Assembly (NCBI GenBank): GCA_023460395.1
Contig: JAEWQB010000004.1
Coordinates: forward strand, 62,001 to 126,000
Direction: 5' to 3'
DNA length: 64,000 bases
DNA from: Pseudomonadota bacterium
GTDB taxonomy: Bacteria > Desulfobacterota > Desulfovibrionia > Desulfovibrionales > Desulfovibrionaceae
Below, piece after piece: positions 61,236-64,000 of this stretch. Position numbers and translations under genes: made by a program. The number at the start of each line of letters is the position of its first letter. Position 1 is the first letter of the stretch. The notes below the pieces were generated by a model. It was not told the origin of the DNA. It worked only from the letters and a program-made list of their open reading frames with translations, and searched no databases.

Positions 61236-62006
61236 CTAGAGCAGATCGTCGTCCGCGCCCAAATAGGCTTCAATAACGCGCGGGTCGTTCTTAATAGTAT
61301 CGGGATCGCCCTCGGCAATAACCGCTCCATACTCCAACACGACAAGGTGTTCGCATATTTTCATCACCAAACTCATATCGTGTTCAATGAGCAGCACCGT
61401 TACTCCCCGGTCCCTGACGGCACGAATGAGCGAAATAAGTTCCTGCGTTTCCTGATCATTCATGCCGCCCGCAGGCTCGTCCAAGATAAGGAGCCGAGGC
61501 TGAGTGGCAAGCGCACGGGCAATTTCCAGCAACCGCTGATTCCCGTAGGAAAGGTTCTTGGCTGCGTTATCCCACTGCGCCTCCAGTCCCACAAACTGGA
61601 GTTCCGTCATGGCCCGTTCCACGGCATCGCGTTCTTCCCGTTTCTGCCACGGGGGACGGAACATGGCGGAAAGCGCGCCGGATCGCATACGGCAATGACA
61701 GCCGGACAATACGTTTTCCAGCGCTGTCATATTTTGAAACAGCCGGATAGTCTGAAAGGTGCGGGCAATGCCCATATTCACAATACGGTGGGTACGCATG
61801 CCCACAATGCTTTGCCCGTCAAAAACAATTTCGCCGGAATTAGGAACGTAGTTTCCGGTAATCAGGTTGAACACCGTGGTCTTTCCCGCTCCGTTAGGAC
61901 CGATAAGCCCCACAATGCTCCCCTGCTTCACGGTGAACGACACATCGTTCACCGCGACCAGTCCCCCGAAGGTTTTAGTCAAGTCCCGCAGTTCAATAAG
62001 GCTCAT
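61236..62006 (-). CDS. livG: Branched-chain amino acid ABC transporter ATP-binding protein LivG
   Basis: 256 residues. LRDLTKTFGGLVAVNDVSF, Walker A GPNGAGKTT, the LivG-typical SIVGMRTHRIVNMGIARTFQ, signature LSYGNQRLLEIARAL and Walker B LLILDEPAGGMN are all present. It is the second ATPase of the system. Its start overlaps the stop of livM (ATGA). Confidence 0.95.
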   Translation of the reverse strand: MSLIELRDLTKTFGGLVAVNDVSFTVKQGSIVGLIGPNGAGKTTVFNLITGNYVPNSGEIVFDGQSIVGMRTHRIVNMGIARTFQTIRLFQNMTALENVLSGCHCRMRSGALSAMFRPPWQKREERDAVERAMTELQFVGLEAQWDNAAKNLSYGNQRLLEIARALATQPRLLILDEPAGGMNDQETQELISLIRAVRDRGVTVLLIEHDMSLVMKICEHLVVLEYGAVIAEGDPDTIKNDPRVIEAYLGADDDLL

Positions 62007-62980
62007 CGGGCACCTCCCTCAACCGGGGAAGTCGAGGATGTGAGCCACCGGGAAACGTCATATCGGCGCGGTAATGGCGGGATAAGGCCCTGTGTGCGGA
62101 AAATCATCATCAGGACCATAGCCGCGCCAAACACCAACATGCGCCACATAGCCAGATCGCGAAAGACTTCCGGCAAGCCCACTATGAGAAACGCCCCCAC
62201 CAGAACACCGCGTATGGACCCCATTCCCCCCAGAATCACAATGGCGAACATGACCACGGATTCCCAGAAGGAAAAAGATTCCGGGGAGATGATGGTCATT
62301 TTCCCCGCAAACAGCGTGCCGGTCATCCCCGCCCAAAACGCACCCAGTACAAAGGCCACCAGCTTGAACGAGGCAATGTTAATGCCGGAACCTTCAGCGG
62401 CCACATCATCTTCCTTGATGTAATTCAGCGCGCGACCAAACCGGGAGTTTTCCAGCCGGTACATGAAAAAAATAGTTATCAGCGTGTAGGCCCAGATCAG
62501 ATAAAAGAAGTGCTCAGGCTTGCGAAAACGAAATCCAAACAGCGTGGGCCGTGAGATACCAAAAATACCGTTAGCTCCCCCGGTTAGGCCAAATACGTCG
62601 TTCACCAGCGCAATGCGCACAATTTCCACAATGCCTATGGTGACGATGAGCAGATAGTCACCCCGCAGATGAATGATCGGTCGGGCCACAATCAGGGCGA
62701 ACAGGCCCGCCAGCAGGCCCGCCAGCGGCATAGTATACAGCAAGGGAACACCGTACTGTGTGTTCAGAATAGCCGTGGTATACGCACCCACGGCGTAAAA
62801 TGCCGCATGGCCCATGTGGAACAGCCCCGCATGACCGAGAATAAGATTCAGACTTAGCCCCAGCACAGCGTATAGTCCCACGTTATTCAACACATCGGTC
62901 CAATACGGACTAATGAACTGAGGCAACAAGGCGAACGCGATACAGACAGCGAAGGTGAGCAGCGTGCGCAGAGAGGTCAT
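62003..62980 (-). CDS. livM: Branched-chain amino acid ABC transporter permease LivM
   Basis: 325 residues with about nine hydrophobic segments. The YAVLGLSLNLILGHAGLFHMGHAAFYAVGAY motif region and GMGSIRGVLVGAFLIVGLPE near the C-terminus are typical of LivM. It forms the inner-membrane channel with LivH. Start and stop overlap with livH and livG by four bases each. Confidence 0.95.
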   Translation of the reverse strand: MTSLRTLLTFAVCIAFALLPQFISPYWTDVLNNVGLYAVLGLSLNLILGHAGLFHMGHAAFYAVGAYTTAILNTQYGVPLLYTMPLAGLLAGLFALIVARPIIHLRGDYLLIVTIGIVEIVRIALVNDVFGLTGGANGIFGISRPTLFGFRFRKPEHFFYLIWAYTLITIFFMYRLENSRFGRALNYIKEDDVAAEGSGINIASFKLVAFVLGAFWAGMTGTLFAGKMTIISPESFSFWESVVMFAIVILGGMGSIRGVLVGAFLIVGLPEVFRDLAMWRMLVFGAAMVLMMIFRTQGLIPPLPRRYDVSRWLTSSTSPVEGGAR

Positions 62981-63882
62981 AGCTTGTCTGCCACCCTTTC
63001 ACCGAGCAATCCGGTGGGTCTGACAATCAGAATAAGAATAAGCACCAGAAACGAAATGGCGTCTTTCCATGCGATGGAGATGTAGGCCGCGCCCAGCGCC
63101 TCGATAACCCCCAGCAGCAATCCGCCGACCATGGCTCCCGGAATATTGCCTATGCCGCCCAAGATAGCGGCGGTAAAGGCTTTCAGGCCATACAGCCAGC
63201 CCATGGTGAAACTGATTTGTCCATAATACAGTCCCACCATAACCCCCGCCGCGCCGCCCAGAGCCGGGCCGATGCAAAAGACCAGCGCGATAACCCGGTT
63301 TACGTCAATCCCCATGAGTTTAGCCGCGCCTTGGTCAATAGCCGCGGCGCGAATGGCTGTGCCGATTTTCGTCTTGTACGTAAGGAAATAAAGCCCGCAC
63401 ATAAGCAGCACCGACGTACAGAACATAATGATGCGCACCAAAGGCACATCCATACCGAACACGGAAACAACTGTACGCGGTAAAATATCGTGCGGATACA
63501 CTAAAGGACGCGCGCCCCATATGAGCATGACTGCGTTTTGGAAAAAAATGGACGCCCCAAGGGCGCTGACTACGGCGGAAAGACGCTGGGAATTGCGTAA
63601 GGGCCGGTAGGCCACACGCTCCAGCAATACGCCGACCAGCCCCACCAGCAGCATAATCATGAGGGCCAGAACAATAACGCCCCCCACTGCGCCTAGGTGG
63701 TCCGTAAGCCCCAAAGAGGAAAGCACGGTAAGGCCGAGAAACGCGCCTATGGTAAAAAGATCACCATGCGCAAAATTGATGAGTTTGAGCACACCATATA
63801 CCATGGTGTATCCTAGGGCGATGAGGGCATAGATTCCTCCCACCGCGAGGCCATTGGTCAATTGCTGAAAAAACTCTTCCAT
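62977..63882 (-). CDS. livH: Branched-chain amino acid ABC transporter permease LivH
   Basis: 301 residues from the ATG at 63882, which opens the family sequence FFQQLTNGLAVGGIYALIALGYTMVYG; an upstream in-frame extension lies in the livK-livH gap and is rejected. About eight hydrophobic segments, plus GGIGNIPGAMVGGLLLGVIEAL near the end, fit LivH. The ribosome site is weak. Its stop overlaps the start of livM. Confidence 0.94.
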   Translation of the reverse strand: MEEFFQQLTNGLAVGGIYALIALGYTMVYGVLKLINFAHGDLFTIGAFLGLTVLSSLGLTDHLGAVGGVIVLALMIMLLVGLVGVLLERVAYRPLRNSQRLSAVVSALGASIFFQNAVMLIWGARPLVYPHDILPRTVVSVFGMDVPLVRIIMFCTSVLLMCGLYFLTYKTKIGTAIRAAAIDQGAAKLMGIDVNRVIALVFCIGPALGGAAGVMVGLYYGQISFTMGWLYGLKAFTAAILGGIGNIPGAMVGGLLLGVIEALGAAYISIAWKDAISFLVLILILIVRPTGLLGERVADKL

Positions 63883-63921
63883 GGGGAATCCCGATCTGGC
63901 GGCTGGAACGAGCGGAGAAAT

Positions 63922-63953
63922 GGAGTGCAGACGCCCAGTACCGTCCGCACTCC
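63922..63953 (-). promoter_or_regulatory. Stem-loop between livK and livH
   Basis: GGAGTGCAGACG (63922-63933) pairs with CGTCCGCACTCC (63942-63953) with one mismatch around an 8-base loop. No T-run follows, so it may protect the livK mRNA 3' end or lower read-through into livH rather than stop transcription fully. Confidence 0.55.
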
Positions 63954-63965
63954 ATGGGGCCATGG

Positions 63966-64000
63966 CTATTGCAGAATGAACTCACCCTTTTCGTTCACCT
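63966..64000 (-). CDS. livK: Branched-chain amino acid ABC transporter substrate-binding protein, C-terminal end
   Basis: Only the last 11 codons and stop are in the window: VNEKGEFILQ followed by TAG. The final KGEF-type segment is typical of LivK/LivJ periplasmic binding proteins, and position upstream of livH on the same strand supports the call. It runs off the right edge. Confidence 0.75.
   Translation of the reverse strand, partial: VNEKGEFILQ

Noticed and set aside
61170..62423. A 417-residue plus-strand frame across livG and livM
   Set aside because: It is antisense to intact transporter genes with all their motifs.

Overview
The window looks like a chromosomal segment of a GC-rich, motile, anaerobic sulfate-reducing deltaproteobacterium of the Desulfovibrio type. 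The main grounds are a TunR-type tungstate regulator (a XerC/D-like domain fused to Mop domains) divergent from a TSUP permease, anaerobic-type cobalamin genes (cbiD, cbiET), the futalosine menaquinone pathway (mqnA, C, D, E), a split and fused acetyl-CoA carboxylase, and abundant flagellar and c-di-GMP-type genes. No rRNA, tRNA, CRISPR array, insertion sequence or prophage was seen.

Layout. 1-3.5 kb: minus-strand cobalamin genes (EamA permease, cbiD, cbiET, start of cbiF/cobM) linked by ATGA stop/start overlaps. 3.6-6.3 kb: a TPR protein with two degenerate GGDEF domains. 6.4-9.5 kb: nitroreductase, MBL hydrolase, flavin reductase-like protein and ComF. 9.7-12.7 kb: a LytTR regulator with a degenerate receiver domain, directly followed by acetyl-CoA synthetase. 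12.9-17.2 kb: mqnE-mqnC-mqnA divergent from mqnD. 17.3-23.2 kb: GAF/HD-GYP protein, quinone oxidoreductase, an unknown acidic protein, UspA, hisC and cmk. 23.2-25.5 kb: tunR and the TSUP permease, with two matching operator-like sequences bracketing a promoter. 25.6-27.2 kb: YbaK, SSB and an unknown protein.

27.3-33.6 kb: motA-motB-pilZ followed on the same strand by accC, an accA-accD fusion and a biotinyl-domain protein. 33.7-39.2 kb: purine nucleoside phosphorylase, a small conserved protein, a FapA-like DUF342 protein and typA/bipA. 39.4-42.7 kb: two FlgO-like proteins flanking a small lipoprotein, then galE. 42.8-47.6 kb: a DUF3179 protein, a geranylgeranyl-reductase-family flavoprotein, a methyltransferase and an aminotransferase. 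48-51.9 kb: a 1312-residue class I adenylate cyclase with a pentapeptide-repeat region. 52.2-58.8 kb: a second FapA-like protein, a YgiQ radical SAM protein, and a 799-residue protein that looks like a FliM middle domain joined to FliG-like repeats. 59.1-64 kb: EVE, SlyX and PaaI-type genes, then the livKHMGF branched-chain amino acid transporter, cut by the right edge.

The strongest candidates for something new are the FliM/FliG-like fusion, the pentapeptide/class I adenylate cyclase, the degenerate-receiver LytTR protein beside acs, and the paired operators at the TSUP promoter. Gene calls rest on reading the translations and motifs by eye; no database search was run.
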